The notes under the pieces are model-generated. The model saw only the letters and a list, made by a program, of their open reading frames with translations. It did not search any database and had not been told where the DNA came from. This document shows, in pieces, positions 43,831 through 52,422 of a DNA stretch of 64,000 nt. Numbering within the stretch: position 1 is the stretch's first letter; each line of letters begins with the position of its first letter. Made by a program: the position numbers and the translations under genes. Source of the stretch: Ruminococcaceae bacterium BL-6 (GTDB lineage Bacteria > Bacillota > Clostridia > Oscillospirales > Acutalibacteraceae); contig LR778135.1 of NCBI GenBank assembly GCA_902810075.1, positions 124,001 through 188,000 of the forward strand, read 5' to 3'.

Positions 43831-45972
43831 TTAAATCGCCGCTTTCTTTTTCACAGAGCCGCCAAGTTCATTCGGGTCGGATACTTTCCGGCACAGCAGG
43901 TAAATCAGTGCCACCGTAAGAATGATGGCGACTACGGTTCCAACCCCGAACCCACCGCCGCTGAAGGCCATGCCGAGCTGGTAGGTGATCAAGGAGACAA
44001 CATAGGCGAACACGCACTGATATCCGACGGAGAACCAGGTCCATTTGGCGGACCCCATCTCGTTGCGGACGGCGCCGATTGCGGCAAAGCAGGGCGCGCA
44101 CAGAAGGTTGAACATGAGGAAAGAGTAGCCGCTGAGCTGGGTGAAGGAAGCCTGCAGGCTCTGCCAAACCTCCTGGCCATCTTCCGCCACTTCGGAGAAG
44201 CCATACAGGATACCGAACGTGCCGACGACGTTTTCCTTCGCGATCAGGCCTGTCACCGTGGCGACGGCCGCTTTCCAGTTGCCCCAGCCGAGCGGAGCAA
44301 ACAGGGGGGCGATCGCATTGCCTATGACGGCCAGCATGGACTGCTCGAGGTCCACCATCTGGAATCTCCAGTTAAACGTGCTCAGCAGCCATACCAGCAC
44401 GGTTGCCAGCAGGATAACGGTCCCCGCTTTGCGGACAAAGGCTTTTGCGCGGTCCCACATGTGGAGCAGCACGTTTTTCGGGCTTGGAAAATGGTAGGCG
44501 GGAAGCTCCATGACGAACGGGGAAGGCTCGCCCGCAAAGAGCCGCACTTTCTTCAGGATGATGCCCGAAACGATGATCGCGGCCATGCCGACGAAATAAG
44601 CGGAAGGGGCGATCCACGGGTTTCTCGGGAACAGCGCGCCGGCGATCAGCGCGATGATCGGCAGCTTCGCGCTGCACGGAATAAATGTGGTGGTGATGAT
44701 GGTGAGCTTGCGGTCGCGGTCGTTCTCAATGGTTCTCGAGGCCATGATGCCGGGGACGCCGCAGCCGGTGCCGATCAGAATCGGGATAAAGGATTTGCCC
44801 GAAAGGCCGAACCGGCGGAAGATGCGGTCCATGATGAACGCGATGCGCGCCATATAGCCGCAGTCCTCCAGGATCGCCATGCAGAAAAACAGCACCAGCA
44901 TCTGGGGAAGGAACCCGAGCACCGCGCCGACGCCGGCGATGATGCCGTCGAGGATCAGGGAGTTCAGCCATTCCGCCGTGCCGATGGAGGCCAGAAAGCC
45001 CTCCACGGCGGGCGGGATGATGTTGCCGAACAGCTCATCGTTGACCCAGTCGGAGCCCATGGTGCCGACGGTCGAAATAGAGAGGTAATAAACGAGGAAC
45101 ATGATGACGACGAAGATCGGAAGCGCCAGAATCCGGTTCGTCACAATGCGGTCGACTTTATCGGAAGTGGTGAGGCCCTCTTTCTTTTTGCGCACGCAGT
45201 CACCGATGACCTGCGCGATGTATTGATAGCGCTCATTCGTGATGATGGATTCGGAGTCGTCGTCCAGCTGTGTCTCACACTCGCTGATCGCGGCTTCCAG
45301 CCGGGATTTTGTGCTTCCGTCCAGCTTGAACTGCTCCATCACCTTTTCGTCGCGCTCGAACAGCTTAATGGTGAACCACCGGGCATGCGGGTTATTCTGC
45401 AGGGAAGGCACCGCTTCAGACACCTTCTGAAGCGCGGCTTCCACCTCTTTGCCGAAGGTGCGCGGAACCGGTTTGTTTTCCGCGTGACGCGCGGCGTTCA
45501 GCGCGCAGTCGATCAGCTCTTTTTTGCCGATCCCTTTCAGGGCGGAGGTTTCCACCACTTCACAGCCGAGCATCTGGCCGAGCTTTTTCACGTCGATCTT
45601 ATCGCCTTTCTTGCGGACGATATCGATCATGTTCAGCGCAATGACCACCGGAATCCCGATTTCCACCAGCTGCGTGGTCAGGTACAGGTTCCGTTCGATG
45701 TTGGACGCATCCACCAGATTGACGATGACGTCGGGGGCTTCGTTGATCAGATAGTTTCTGCTGACAACTTCTTCCGGCGTATACGGAGACAGCGAATAGA
45801 TTCCGGGAAGGTCGGTGATGATGACATCCTTGTGCCCTTTCAGCTTTCCTTCCTTTTTTTCCACGGTTACGCCCGGCCAGTTTCCCACGTACTGCGACGA
45901 ACCGGTCAGGTCGTTGAACAGGGTGGTTTTACCGCAGTTCGGGTTTCCCGCAAGAGCGATTTTGATTGACAT
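43831..45972 (-). CDS. feoB: Ferrous iron transport protein B
   Basis: Main Fe2+ importer, 713 aa. N-terminal G domain: GNPNCGKTT (P-loop), DLPGIYSL (G3), NMID (G4), SAL (G5), followed by the helical GDI-like domain (230-270) and two Gate-type membrane bundles with GTGCGVPGIMASRT, STFIPCSAKLPI-like and LLCAPCFAAIGAVRNE motifs carrying the conserved Cys. AGGAGG precedes the start. Operon order is feoA-feoA-feoB-Cys-rich protein. A GTTAG-type site in the 94-nt gap before feoB hints at a second control point. Confidence 0.97.
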   Translation of the reverse strand: MSIKIALAGNPNCGKTTLFNDLTGSSQYVGNWPGVTVEKKEGKLKGHKDVIITDLPGIYSLSPYTPEEVVSRNYLINEAPDVIVNLVDASNIERNLYLTTQLVEIGIPVVIALNMIDIVRKKGDKIDVKKLGQMLGCEVVETSALKGIGKKELIDCALNAARHAENKPVPRTFGKEVEAALQKVSEAVPSLQNNPHARWFTIKLFERDEKVMEQFKLDGSTKSRLEAAISECETQLDDDSESIITNERYQYIAQVIGDCVRKKKEGLTTSDKVDRIVTNRILALPIFVVIMFLVYYLSISTVGTMGSDWVNDELFGNIIPPAVEGFLASIGTAEWLNSLILDGIIAGVGAVLGFLPQMLVLFFCMAILEDCGYMARIAFIMDRIFRRFGLSGKSFIPILIGTGCGVPGIMASRTIENDRDRKLTIITTTFIPCSAKLPIIALIAGALFPRNPWIAPSAYFVGMAAIIVSGIILKKVRLFAGEPSPFVMELPAYHFPSPKNVLLHMWDRAKAFVRKAGTVILLATVLVWLLSTFNWRFQMVDLEQSMLAVIGNAIAPLFAPLGWGNWKAAVATVTGLIAKENVVGTFGILYGFSEVAEDGQEVWQSLQASFTQLSGYSFLMFNLLCAPCFAAIGAVRNEMGSAKWTWFSVGYQCVFAYVVSLITYQLGMAFSGGGFGVGTVVAIILTVALIYLLCRKVSDPNELGGSVKKKAAI

Positions 45973-46010
45973 TGCATTTCCTCCTCATCTTCGCCAGTGA
46001 TCTTAAAGTT

Positions 46011-46026
46011 ATTAGTCAAGACTAAC
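46011..46026. promoter_or_regulatory. DtxR-type operator before feoB
   Basis: ATTAGTCAAGACTAAC: perfect TTAGT/ACTAA arms with 4-nt centre, one base off the GTTAG-N6-CTAAC form. Between feoA and feoB, so an internal control site or promoter is possible. Confidence 0.6.
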
Positions 46027-46066
46027 AAACGGGCCCTTTCCGGAGGAATCCCGTTTGAAATACAGC

Positions 46067-46288
46067 CTATACGACTTCGATCATTTCAGCGTCCGCCTTG
46101 CGAAGACTCAGCTCATAGTTCCTGACGTTCACTTCAATCGGGTCGCCAAGCGGCGCAACCTTACGAATGAAAATCTGGGTGCCTTTGGTGATCCCCATAT
46201 CCATAATTCTGCGCTTGATCGCACCGGCGCCGTTCAGCTTGCTTACCGTAACGGTTTCCCCGGTTCTGGCGTCTCTCAGGGTCTTCAT
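46067..46288 (-). CDS. feoA: FeoA domain protein (proximal to feoB)
   Basis: A 73-aa SH3-like FeoA: TLRDARTGETVTVSKLNGAGAIKRRIMDMGITKGTQI, ending in LSLRKADAEMIEV. It helps FeoB function in the cytoplasm. GAGG lies before the start. Second of two consecutive FeoA genes, which differ clearly in sequence. Confidence 0.92.
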   Translation of the reverse strand: MKTLRDARTGETVTVSKLNGAGAIKRRIMDMGITKGTQIFIRKVAPLGDPIEVNVRNYELSLRKADAEMIEVV

Positions 46289-46325
46289 ATCCCTCAGCCT
46301 CTTTCCTTATATTGAATCGCGACCG

Positions 46326-46535
46326 TCATATCATGATCCGGTTCGCCATTGATTTGTCAAGGGCAACCCGGGTGTCTTTGATATTCAGAATCACGTTTCC
46401 GGCAATTTCATTCACGATCGTGACGCATTCCCCTTCTACAAAGCCAAGGCTTGCCAGAAAGCGGCGGGTCTCGTCCTTCCCGGTAATTCTTTTGATCTGG
46501 TTCTTTTCTCCGCGTCTGGCCATTGTCAGCGGCAT
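46326..46535 (-). CDS. feoA: FeoA domain protein (first of operon)
   Basis: A 69-aa FeoA-type protein: IKRITGKDETRRFLASLGFVEGECVTIVNEIAGNVILNIKD. AAGGAGG precedes ATG 46535. Paired FeoA genes before feoB are common in Clostridia. Lies 37 nt upstream of the second feoA, under the main promoter and operator. Confidence 0.9.
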   Translation of the reverse strand: MPLTMARRGEKNQIKRITGKDETRRFLASLGFVEGECVTIVNEIAGNVILNIKDTRVALDKSMANRIMI

Positions 46536-46579
46536 AGATCATTCCTCCTTGAAGCAGTTCCGCTCTTCTTGTTGGATGG

Positions 46580-46639
46580 GTTAGCATCGACTAACCTTCA
46601 TTTCGTTTTTAGTTTACCACAACTAACTTCACCTGTCAA
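46580..46639 (-). promoter_or_regulatory. feo operon promoter and operator
   Basis: Minus strand TTGACA (46639-46634), 17-nt spacer, TAAACT (46616-46611). A perfect GTTAG-CATCGA-CTAAC site (46580-46595) lies just downstream of the expected start point, and a looser GTTAG...ACTAA copy overlaps spacer and -10. This is a repression layout. Confidence 0.72.
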
Positions 46640-46695
46640 TATCCCTGTCAAAAAAATCTGAAACAATTTTCGGGCGGCCTCCGGGCCCGCATTAC

Positions 46696-46724
46696 TTGTA
46701 AAAAGCCGGATTTTATGTTAGGAT
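46696..46724 (+). promoter_or_regulatory. Promoter of the second DtxR-like gene
   Basis: TTGTAA (46696-46701), 17-nt spacer, TAGGAT (46719-46724), divergent from the feo promoter. Confidence 0.5.
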
Positions 46725-46758
46725 AAATTACAATATCATAAAAGAGGGAGGGACGCGC

Positions 46759-47157
46759 TTGAAAATTCAGAAATCCGCGGAGGACTATCTGGAAACAATT
46801 CTGGTGCTCAAAAACCGGACCGGCGCGGTCCGGTCCATCGACATCGCCAATGAGATGAACTTTTCAAGGCCGAGCGTCAGCCACGCGATGAAACAGTTTC
46901 GCGAAAACGGATATATCGCCATAGACGAAGGCGGCTATATCGAATTGACCGGAAGCGGCAGGGAGATCGCGGAGCGCATTTACGAGCGGCACACCCTGCT
47001 GTCCGAATGCCTGATCGCGCTCGGCGTGGAGGAAAAGACCGCCAAAGAGGATGCCTGCCGGCTGGAGCATGCCATCAGCGAGGAAAGCTTCGGGAAGATC
47101 CGCGAATACTGGAACCGGAAGAAGGCCGAAGCCGCCGGGCAGGAAGCCCGCAAATAA
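46759..47157 (+). CDS. DtxR/MntR-family metal-dependent regulator (second copy)
   Basis: A 132-aa paralogue of the protein at 41403, with the same start (KIQKSAEDYLETILVLKN), recognition helix region FSRPSVSHAMKQFRENGYI and metal domain ERHTLLSECLIALGV, DACRLEHAIS. TTG start 46759 follows GGGAGG. Divergent from the feo operon and only about 220 nt from feoA, so it is the best candidate for the repressor that reads the GTTAG-N6-CTAAC sites with Fe2+. Confidence 0.9.
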   Translation: MKIQKSAEDYLETILVLKNRTGAVRSIDIANEMNFSRPSVSHAMKQFRENGYIAIDEGGYIELTGSGREIAERIYERHTLLSECLIALGVEEKTAKEDACRLEHAISEESFGKIREYWNRKKAEAAGQEARK

Positions 47158-47266
47158 TTTTTGTTCTTTTGTGACCGGCTCACAGACAATGATGCCTTTT
47201 TGGTTATAATAAGAATCAAAGCGGAAGAAAAAAGCCTGATGGCAGTCCCGGCTGAGATGTCGAGCT

Positions 47267-47318
47267 TGTTTCCGTTCCTCCTCCGCCCCTGGCGGGGAGG
47301 AGCGGATCCGGGTCTGCA
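47267..47318 (+). repeat. Dispersed hairpin element, copy A (in trxA leader)
   Basis: About 52 nt (TTTCCGTTC ... GGGGAGGA ... CTGCA) in the 190-nt leader of trxA, very similar to a segment at 51973-52025. The stem here is imperfect. A TATAAT lies near 47202-47207 at the head of this leader. Confidence 0.5.
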
Positions 47319-47392
47319 GCCGTAAATGGAATTGCCGCAGGGCGGCTCTTCTGCCGGACAGTCTGTTTTCAGTCGGAAAGGAAGAACGGATT

Positions 47393-47704
47393 ATGATTCA
47401 TGTGACAAAGGACAATTTTCAAAAGGAAGTCGTGGAAGCCGGGAAACCCGTCCTTCTGGATTTTTGGGCGTCGTGGTGCGGGCCGTGCAGGATGCTTTCG
47501 CCCGTTGTGGACGAAATCGAGCACGAAGTGACCGACGCCAAGGTGTGTAAGGTAAACGTCGACGAGCAGCCGGAGCTTGCGGGCGAGTTCGAGATCCGCA
47601 GCATTCCGACCCTCGCGGTCATGCGCGGGGGAAAAGTGGTCGACACCATGGTCGGCGTCCAGTCCAAAGACGCGATCCTGAAGCTTCTGGAAAAAGGGAA
47701 ATAA
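47393..47704 (+). CDS. trxA: Thioredoxin
   Basis: Disulfide reductant of 103 aa with WCGPC at 28-32, the conserved [19 protein letters not shown] and cis-Pro in [23 protein letters not shown] before ATG 47393. It has a long structured leader and its own terminator. No thioredoxin reductase is adjacent. Confidence 0.96.
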   Translation: MIHVTKDNFQKEVVEAGKPVLLDFWASWCGPCRMLSPVVDEIEHEVTDAKVCKVNVDEQPELAGEFEIRSIPTLAVMRGGKVVDTMVGVQSKDAILKLLEKGK

Positions 47705-47780
47705 AGCCGGCTCCCCGAAAAAGCGGGAAAATGACCGGCGCTGCCCCGGCACGCAAAGGCCGGGCGAACAGGAAAAACAG

Positions 47781-47823
47781 AAAAGCTCTCCGCTGCGGAT
47801 GAACCGCGCGGAGAGCTTTTTTT
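47781..47823. terminator. Terminator between trxA and the MalY-like gene
   Basis: Thirteen-base-pair stem AAAAGCTCTCCGC with complement at 47808-47820, then T7. Serves convergent genes on both strands. Confidence 0.9.
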
Positions 47824-47830
47824 GATGGGA

Positions 47831-49027
47831 TCAGGAAAGAATTCCGGTCTTTTCTTTTTGTTCCCGCGCGGCCGCTTCCAGCCGGCGGAACGCCTCTTCC
47901 AGAACGGAGCGCGGGCAGGCGATGTTGATGCGCTGGAACCCCGAGCCGCCCTGCCCGAAGACGGGGCCGGCATCCAGCCACAGCTTTGCCTTTTCCGTCA
48001 TCAGGCGGTCGAGCTCCCGGTCGCTCAGCCCGAGGGCCGAACAGTCCAGCCAGATCAGATACGTCCCCTCCGGCTCGGTCAGCCGGATTTCGGGGAGCCT
48101 TTCCCGCAGGAAACCGCGCACGAACGAAAGGTTTTCCGTCAGGTATTCCTTCAGGGCGTCTAGCCATTGCGCGCCCTCTTCATAGGCGGCGCGGCAGGCG
48201 ATCAGGCCCATCACGTTGGCCTGGCTGTATCCGGCCCGGTCGATTTCGCGGCGGATTTTACGGCGGATCTCCTGGTTCGGAATGAAGATGTTGGAAATCT
48301 GCAGGCCGGCCAGGTTGAAGGTTTTGGTCGGCGCCGTGCAGATCATCGAATTCTGCGCGAATTCCGGGCCGAGGCTGGCAAAGACGATATGCCGGCGCCC
48401 CGGATAAGTAAAGTCGGCGTGGATCTCATCCGAAACGACAAAGACCCGGTGCTTCCGGCAGATCTCCCCCATCCGTGTCAGCTCCTCCCGCGTCCAGACG
48501 CGGCCCACCGGGTTGTGCGGGCTGCACAGGATGAAGAGGCGGACATCGTTTTCCGTGATTTTTCGCTCGAAGTCCTCAAAGTCGACGGAATATTTTCCGC
48601 CGGAGCGAACCAGCTCGTTGACGACGAGCTTTCTTCCGTTGTCCACGATGGATTCGGTGAAGGGGTAATAGACCGGCTGCTGGATGAGGACCGCATCGCC
48701 CCTTTGCGTCAGCGCGCGGACCGCCGCGCACAGGGCGAACACCACGCCCGGCGTCTTGATCAGCCATTCCGGGCGGATCTGCCAGCCGTGGCGCGAGGAA
48801 AACCATTTTTCCAGCGCCGTGAAATAAGCTTCGCCCGGCTCGGAGTATCCGTAAATCCCGTGGCGGATGCGTTCCTCCAGCACGCGGGTCACGCAGGGCG
48901 GCACCCGGAAATCCATATCGGCCACCCAAAGCGGGAGCACGTCGGCGGGTTTGCCGCGCTTCACAGCAAAATCGTATTTTAAAGAGCCGGTATTCCTTCT
49001 GTCGATGATTTCATCGAAACAGTGCAA
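47831..49027 (-). CDS. MalY/PatB-type PLP aminotransferase (cystathionine beta-lyase)
   Basis: A 398-aa fold-type I PLP enzyme: LPLWVADMDFRVPP start typical of MalY/PatB, FILCSPHNPVGRVWTREEL, VVSDEIHADF and the PLP lysine in SMICTAPTKTFNLAGLQ. The subgroup cleaves C-S bonds (cystathionine, cysteine) and in E. coli MalY has a side role in regulation. It begins 3 nt after the next PLP gene ends, and that gene is 19 nt from an Rrf2 regulator, so this is a sulfur amino acid operon. Confidence 0.9.
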   Translation of the reverse strand: MHCFDEIIDRRNTGSLKYDFAVKRGKPADVLPLWVADMDFRVPPCVTRVLEERIRHGIYGYSEPGEAYFTALEKWFSSRHGWQIRPEWLIKTPGVVFALCAAVRALTQRGDAVLIQQPVYYPFTESIVDNGRKLVVNELVRSGGKYSVDFEDFERKITENDVRLFILCSPHNPVGRVWTREELTRMGEICRKHRVFVVSDEIHADFTYPGRRHIVFASLGPEFAQNSMICTAPTKTFNLAGLQISNIFIPNQEIRRKIRREIDRAGYSQANVMGLIACRAAYEEGAQWLDALKEYLTENLSFVRGFLRERLPEIRLTEPEGTYLIWLDCSALGLSDRELDRLMTEKAKLWLDAGPVFGQGGSGFQRINIACPRSVLEEAFRRLEAAAREQKEKTGILS

Positions 49028-49030
49028 CGT

Positions 49031-50170
49031 CTATTCCTCCTTTAACGCCTGGGTCAGGTCTTCGATCAGATCGTCAGCATCCTCCACTCCTACGGAAAGG
49101 CGCAGCAGCCTTTCATTGATGCCCTTCGCCTCGCGTTCCTCCTTCGGAACGTCGGCGTGGGTCTGCAGCATCGGGTAGGTCAGCAGCGTTTCCACGCCGC
49201 CCAGACTTTCGGCAAACCGGATCAGCGAAACGCGGTTCAGCATCCGTTCGGCGGTTTCCCGGCTGTCCGTTTCAAACGAGATCATCGCGCCGAATCCGCT
49301 TGTCTGCCGTTTGGAGAGCTCATAATCCGGGTGGTCGGGCAGGCCGGGGTAAAACACCTTGCGGATCTCTTTGCGGCCGCACAGCCACCGGGCGATCGCC
49401 TGCGCGCTTTCCTGCTGCTTTTCCATGCGCAGGGGCAGGGTCTTGATGCCGCGGATCAGAAGCCAGCTGTCGAACGGGGAAAGGCACGCGCCGGTCGTTT
49501 TGTAAATGAAGCGAAGGCGCTCACAAAGCTCCGGGTCGCTCGCGACGAGAAACCCCGCGAGGGTATCGTTATGGCCGCCCAGATATTTCGTCCCGCTGTG
49601 GATCACGATATCCGCGCTGAGCGTGAGCGGCTTCTGGAAATACGGGGTCAGGAACGTGTTGTCCACGATCAGGCGCAGCGAGTGCTTCCGGCTCAGGCGC
49701 GCGGCGGCGGCGATATCCGTCACCTGCATCATGGGGTTCGTCGGGGTCTCCACGAAAAGCGCCTTTGTTTCGGGGCGGATGGCCGCCTCTACCAAAGCAA
49801 GATCCGAGGTATTCACGAAGTCGAAGGAAAGGCCGTTCTTGACGTTGATATTTTCGAACAGGCGGCGGGAACCGCCGTACAGGTCGTCGGAGGCGATGAT
49901 GTGGTCGCCGGGGGAAAACAGCTCCATCAGCGCCGTGATGGCGGCCATGCCGGAAGAAAAGGCGATCGCATCCCTGCCGCCTTCGAGCCTGGCCATCGTT
50001 TTTTCCAGATGCTCCCGGGTCGGGTTCTGCATGCGTGAATAATCATAGCCCGTGCTCTCCCTTACGCCCGGATGCGAAAACGTTGCGGTCTGATAGATGG
50101 GCACGGAAATCGAGCCTGTCCGGTCGCACGGGTCCGTGCTGCCGTGCACGCATAAAGTATTGAATTTCAT
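49031..50170 (-). CDS. Cys/Met metabolism PLP enzyme (cystathionine gamma-synthase/lyase family)
   Basis: A 379-aa enzyme with the family sequence TLCVHGSTDPCDRTGSISVP, YSRMQNPTREHLEKTMARLEGG, AIAFSSGMAAI, and the PLP-Lys region IVIHSGTKYLGGHNDTLAG. It may act as gamma-synthase, gamma-lyase or beta-lyase; these cannot be separated by eye. Together with the MalY-like lyase it could run transsulfuration in either direction. Starts 19 nt after the Rrf2 gene. Confidence 0.9.
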   Translation of the reverse strand: MKFNTLCVHGSTDPCDRTGSISVPIYQTATFSHPGVRESTGYDYSRMQNPTREHLEKTMARLEGGRDAIAFSSGMAAITALMELFSPGDHIIASDDLYGGSRRLFENINVKNGLSFDFVNTSDLALVEAAIRPETKALFVETPTNPMMQVTDIAAAARLSRKHSLRLIVDNTFLTPYFQKPLTLSADIVIHSGTKYLGGHNDTLAGFLVASDPELCERLRFIYKTTGACLSPFDSWLLIRGIKTLPLRMEKQQESAQAIARWLCGRKEIRKVFYPGLPDHPDYELSKRQTSGFGAMISFETDSRETAERMLNRVSLIRFAESLGGVETLLTYPMLQTHADVPKEEREAKGINERLLRLSVGVEDADDLIEDLTQALKEE

Positions 50171-50189
50171 GAAGATTCTCCTGTCGATT

Positions 50190-50633
50190 TCAGATATAGA
50201 ACATACAGTAATCGGATCGGATCCCTTCCGCCTCCATTGCCAGGTCGGAAAGGTTGACCGAGCCGAGCGCGGCTTTCACCGCTTCGTCAAGCTTATTAAA
50301 GGCAGATACCCGCATGGCTTCTTCAATTTCGGGGGCCTTGTCCTTAACGGTGGCTTCCGTGGGTTCGAACAGGGAAAGTTCAACGGCAGACAAAACCTCC
50401 AGCGCGGTTATCTGCCTGGGCATTCGTGCCAGCTGGTAGCCGCCCTGGGCTCCCTTGATGGACGTGACGAGGCCGCCCCTTTTCAAAAGGGAAAAGACCT
50501 GCTCCAGATAAATTTTCGAAATCCCCAGTTTTTCGGAAATGCTGATGACGGTAATATATTCTCCATTGCTGTATGTCTCGGCCATGCTGATCATTGCGGC
50601 GAGAGCATAGCGTCCCTTTGCAGAAATTCTCAT
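50190..50633 (-). CDS. Rrf2-family regulator, CymR-like
   Basis: A 147-aa regulator: RISAKGRYALAAMISMAE and SISEKLGISKIYLEQVFSLLKRGGLVTSIKGAQGGYQLAR make the winged helix. The three-Cys cluster of IscR/NsrR is absent; the only Cys is near the C-terminus, as in CymR, the cysteine-metabolism repressor. Being first in an operon with two C-S PLP enzymes supports that role. ATG 50633 is chosen; an earlier ATG at 50648 overlaps the GAGG site. Confidence 0.88.
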   Translation of the reverse strand: MRISAKGRYALAAMISMAETYSNGEYITVISISEKLGISKIYLEQVFSLLKRGGLVTSIKGAQGGYQLARMPRQITALEVLSAVELSLFEPTEATVKDKAPEIEEAMRVSAFNKLDEAVKAALGSVNLSDLAMEAEGIRSDYCMFYI

Positions 50634-50822
50634 TATTTGAAACCTCATTTCATACTTCTACGATATGTATTCATGATATTTGAAAACGGCCGGATTGTCA
50701 AGCCCCCACCGCTGAAAAAGAGCGGGACAAACAATAAATTTTTTTAATCAGGGGAAAAAAGGACAAAAAGGGACAAAAACAGCGTCGGGGCAGGCCCGGC
50801 GCCGATATGGAGGGACGTTGAG

Positions 50823-51911
50823 TTATTTTGAGAGCGCCTGCTCGATCAGCCTGAGATTGTTTTTCAGGCGTTCGTTCCCGGGGCTCAGCTCCAGGGCCTT
50901 TCGGGCGTGCTCGGCCGACCGCTCCAGAAAGCCGAGACGGTAGCAGGCGATCGCGCACAGGTCGTCGGGGGTATGGTCCCACGAATAGCCCATGTTCACA
51001 TACGTTTTCGATTTTTCCCGGATGGAAAGCGCTTTTTCCGCCGCGAAAAAGGATGTGAGCCAGTCTTTTTTTTCATAGGCGGCCTGCGCCAGCTCCACAT
51101 AGGGGTCCCGCAGATGCGGGGCCTCGGCGGCCGCGCGCAGATACCACGAATAGGCCTCCCGGTCCTTTCCCAGCCGATGGTACGATTTCGCGATCCAGCG
51201 CATGGAAGCGCAGCGTTCTTCCGCCCAGGTGCTGGCGGGCAGCGAAAGGTGGCGCTTCAGGGTTTTGATGCAGTCCGGAAAGCGGCCCAGATACAGATAT
51301 TCCCGCCCCAGATAGTAGCACATGCGGTCGTCCTCGGGATTTTCCCGCACGGCCGTCTCCAGAAGCGGCAGGTAAGAGCCTCTGGATTTTTCGGGGTCGG
51401 GATAATGGTCCAGAACGACGGAGTCCGCATAGACCGTCCTCTGCGGCGGCGTCCCGTTATAATACAGGTATTCGTGCACAGGGTAGCGCCAGCGGAATCC
51501 TTTGCGGGAATGGATTTTGGAATAGTAGAACTGCATGTCTGGGGAACCGTCCGGCCGGTGGCTCCAGTTGTAAAGATAGCGCGCGGTGTTGGTATCCGGC
51601 TGCCACACCTGTTCCAGATGCTCCCGCCACCCTGGTGAAAAGACCTCGTCCAGGTCGGTGCAGACGCAGATGTCGACGCCGGCGGGGACATGGTCCAGCG
51701 AAAGGTTGCGCGCGGCGTCGAACCGCCAGGGTTTGACCTCCTCCGTAAACACAACCGCGCCCCTGCCGCGCAGCTTTTCCACCGTCCCGTCGGTCGAGCC
51801 GGTGTCGGTGACGACGACAAGGTCGGCCTCCCGCATGGAATCCATCCAGCGGTCGACAAATTTTTCTTCGTTTTTGGCGATGGCGTAAACGCACACTTGA
51901 TATCGGCCCAA
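50823..51911 (-). CDS. Glycosyltransferase family 2 with TPR-like C-terminus
   Basis: A 362-aa protein. Residues 1-95 are a GT-A domain (CVYAIAKNEEKFVDRWMDS, VVVTDTGSTDGTVEKL, metal-binding CTDLDEVF). The C-terminal half has tetratricopeptide-like helices (YYLGREYLYLGRFPDCIKTL, IAKSYHRLGKDREAYSWYL, ACYRLGFLERSAEHARKAL). The acceptor is unknown; relatives modify peptides, proteins or surface glycans. Single gene with TATAAT on the minus strand at 51939-51934. Confidence 0.87.
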   Translation of the reverse strand: MGRYQVCVYAIAKNEEKFVDRWMDSMREADLVVVTDTGSTDGTVEKLRGRGAVVFTEEVKPWRFDAARNLSLDHVPAGVDICVCTDLDEVFSPGWREHLEQVWQPDTNTARYLYNWSHRPDGSPDMQFYYSKIHSRKGFRWRYPVHEYLYYNGTPPQRTVYADSVVLDHYPDPEKSRGSYLPLLETAVRENPEDDRMCYYLGREYLYLGRFPDCIKTLKRHLSLPASTWAEERCASMRWIAKSYHRLGKDREAYSWYLRAAAEAPHLRDPYVELAQAAYEKKDWLTSFFAAEKALSIREKSKTYVNMGYSWDHTPDDLCAIACYRLGFLERSAEHARKALELSPGNERLKNNLRLIEQALSK

Positions 51912-51972
51912 AAAGCTTCCCTCTTTCTTTCTGATTATATCTCATCCGGCAATTCCCCTTATGACTCGGTCC

Positions 51973-52335
51973 TGTTTCCGTTCTTCCCCCGACGAAGCCG
52001 GGGAGGAACGGAAACAAATCCTGCATCTTAACAGAAAATGCGATGGGAAAAGGAAAGCCGCCGGCTGTGGCGGCTTTCCGGTATGTAGCCATCCGGGCGC
52101 CCGATTGGCGCCCGGACAAAGGAGAACCTAAAAAGGATCGGGCAGGCAGAGCCGGGATGAAAGCGGCTCTGCCGAAAGCGGAGGAAACAGGTCTTAGGGC
52201 TGGCGTTTTCCCGATGCCCTGTTTTTTAGGGATAACTATTATTTCCATTACAGCTTATGCATGGCCGCTGCATATGTTGAAGAAAAACACCGGGAAAGCA
52301 ATCGGCACAGGCCTGTGTAAGCCTGTGCCGATTGC
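51973..52335. other. Cluster of five strong hairpins, possible structured RNA; includes hairpin repeat copy B
   Basis: In the 511-nt gap between the glycosyltransferase and tctA there are five near-perfect stems: 51973-52016 (17 bp, one G-T; repeat copy B), 52052-52079 (11 bp), 52092-52116 (10 bp), 52145-52173 (9 bp) and 52298-52335 (15 bp). The last one, read on the minus strand just after tctA, could be its terminator. The only open frame (52043-52366, plus) looks spurious. Strand and function of the set are unknown. Confidence 0.5.
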
Positions 52336-52422
52336 GCAAATTTATCTTGTAGAAGGAAACAAATAATCCGGGGCGCCTTAGCAGGGGAGCCTTGGGACGT
52401 CCCGGCGGCGTCATCTAAAACA

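Noticed and set aside
43753..45969. Very long plus-strand open frame opposite feoB, and similar ones opposite gcdA, the permease and others
   Set aside because: Antisense shadows caused by GC-rich third positions; composition is His/Arg/Asp-rich without family motifs, and the other strand encodes clear proteins.
47208..47392. Possible 6S, SRP or known riboswitch RNA before trxA
   Set aside because: No conserved core of those classes could be matched; kept only as a structured leader with a repeated hairpin.
52043..52366. 107-codon plus-strand open frame
   Set aside because: Runs through several perfect hairpins, no ribosome site of note and no recognisable features.
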